DNA from: Desulfuromusa sp.
GTDB lineage: Bacteria; Desulfobacterota; Desulfuromonadia; Desulfuromonadales; Geopsychrobacteraceae
Reading direction: 5' to 3'
Assembly: GCA_030590745.1 (NCBI GenBank)
Contig: JAUVCS010000040.1
Coordinates: 1 to 7,018 of the forward strand
Length of the DNA stretch: 7,018 nucleotides
A program made the position numbers and the translations under genes. Shown in pieces: positions 6,563 through 7,018 of this stretch (position 1 is its first letter; each line of letters opens with the position of its first letter). The notes under the pieces are model-generated. The model was not told the DNA's origin and did not search any database. It saw only the letters and a list, made by a program, of their open reading frames with translations.

Positions 6563-7018
6563 ATGAGCTGTAATGAACAAACGACTACCCCTCTGAAAGT
6601 TGAAGATTGGGGTTTGATGGATTATCAACTTGCCTTTGATCGACAGCAGGAGATGGTTGCCTCTATCCTTGCCGGTGGCGACCAGGATACCCTGGTATTT
6701 GTTGAACACCCGGCAACGGTCACTCTTGGTCGTCGCGCAACTCAGGACGATTTGCGTTTTTCTGCAGAAGTTTTCCCTGACCGTGGAGTCTCTCTGCAAA
6801 AAATAAATCGTGGCGGTTTGGCAACGGCACATGAGCCCGGGCAATTTGTGGTCTATCCTATTGTGCAGTTAAAGAAAAGGGACTTAAGTTGGTTTGCCGA
6901 TCAATTTCTTAATGTTGTAGTTGATTTGTTGGCTGATTACGGTGTCGATGGTTATTTGAAGTCCGGGGAGCCTGGGGTTTGGGTTGATGGGCGGAAAATT
7001 TGCAGTTTTGGGATTGCG
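6563..7018 (+). CDS. lipB: Octanoyl-[acyl-carrier-protein]:protein octanoyltransferase, 3'-truncated by the window edge
   Basis: LipB moves octanoyl from acyl carrier protein to the lipoyl domains of 2-oxoacid dehydrogenases and glycine-cleavage H protein, where LipA then inserts sulfur. The first 152 residues of an expected 210 or so are visible. VEHPATVTLGRR is at 47-58, NRGGLATAHEPGQ at 82-94, VYPIVQLKKRDL at 97-108 and GVWVDGRKICSFGIA at 138-152. K145 matches the family's catalytic lysine. The catalytic cysteine would lie past the window end. The usual TYHGPGQ is TAHEPGQ here, keeping the His and PGQ. The ATG at 6563 is chosen because it is the first in the open frame, with AGGA at 6548-6551 some 11 bases upstream. 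The gene starts 31 bases after the tRNA terminator, so it needs its own promoter, which I cannot identify clearly. Confidence 0.92.
   Translation, partial: MSCNEQTTTPLKVEDWGLMDYQLAFDRQQEMVASILAGGDQDTLVFVEHPATVTLGRRATQDDLRFSAEVFPDRGVSLQKINRGGLATAHEPGQFVVYPIVQLKKRDLSWFADQFLNVVVDLLADYGVDGYLKSGEPGVWVDGRKICSFGIA

Noticed and set aside
6446..6844. Minus-strand 132-residue frame ending in GGRGIEPRTLRV
   Set aside because: It runs antisense through lipB, the terminator and tRNA-Val. The C-terminal sequence is the well-known false peptide from translating a tRNA on the opposite strand.

Overview
The window is 7.0 kb of moderate-GC bacterial chromosome, with nearly everything on the + strand. The order pheT – ihfA – merR-type regulator – pcm – nlpD – rpoS – apt resembles the phenylalanyl-tRNA synthetase/IHF and stationary-phase (pcm-nlpD-rpoS) neighbourhoods known from the former Deltaproteobacteria, especially the Geobacter/Desulfuromonas/Pelobacter group. 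That placement is an inference from gene order and protein character. No 16S or database comparison was possible.

Layout. Positions 1-1849 hold the 3' three-quarters of pheT. A short spacer with a plausible promoter leads to ihfA (1949-2230). A compact MerR/MlrA-like regulator (2251-2604) and pcm (2751-3401) follow. The 146 bases between these two lie where surE would be expected. They hold a 46-codon open frame whose stop overlaps the pcm start and which may be a collapsed surE remnant. A gene-poor gap (3402-3698) separates pcm from nlpD (3699-4451, a lipoprotein with LysM and a degenerate LytM domain). Close behind come rpoS (4498-5424, strong Shine-Dalgarno) and apt (5477-5992). After apt there is a 162-base imperfect foldback element (6007-6168). 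Two tRNA genes follow, tRNA-Arg(CCU) at 6219-6295 and tRNA-Val(CAC) at 6415-6489, each with its own sigma70-like promoter. The second is followed by a clear intrinsic terminator (6500-6531). The window ends inside lipB (6563 onward).

How the genes fit together. PheT charges tRNA-Phe and IHF-alpha is a DNA-bending architectural protein. The pcm-nlpD-rpoS group links protein-damage repair, cell-envelope/septum hydrolase control and the general stress/stationary-phase sigma factor. Apt salvages adenine. LipB starts lipoate attachment to 2-oxoacid dehydrogenases and the glycine cleavage system.

Most of the window is conserved housekeeping sequence. I see no defence system, integrase, transposase or CRISPR array. 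The points most worth a second look are the apparent loss or erosion of surE, the long foldback between apt and the tRNAs, and the hydrophobic relic in the pcm-nlpD gap.
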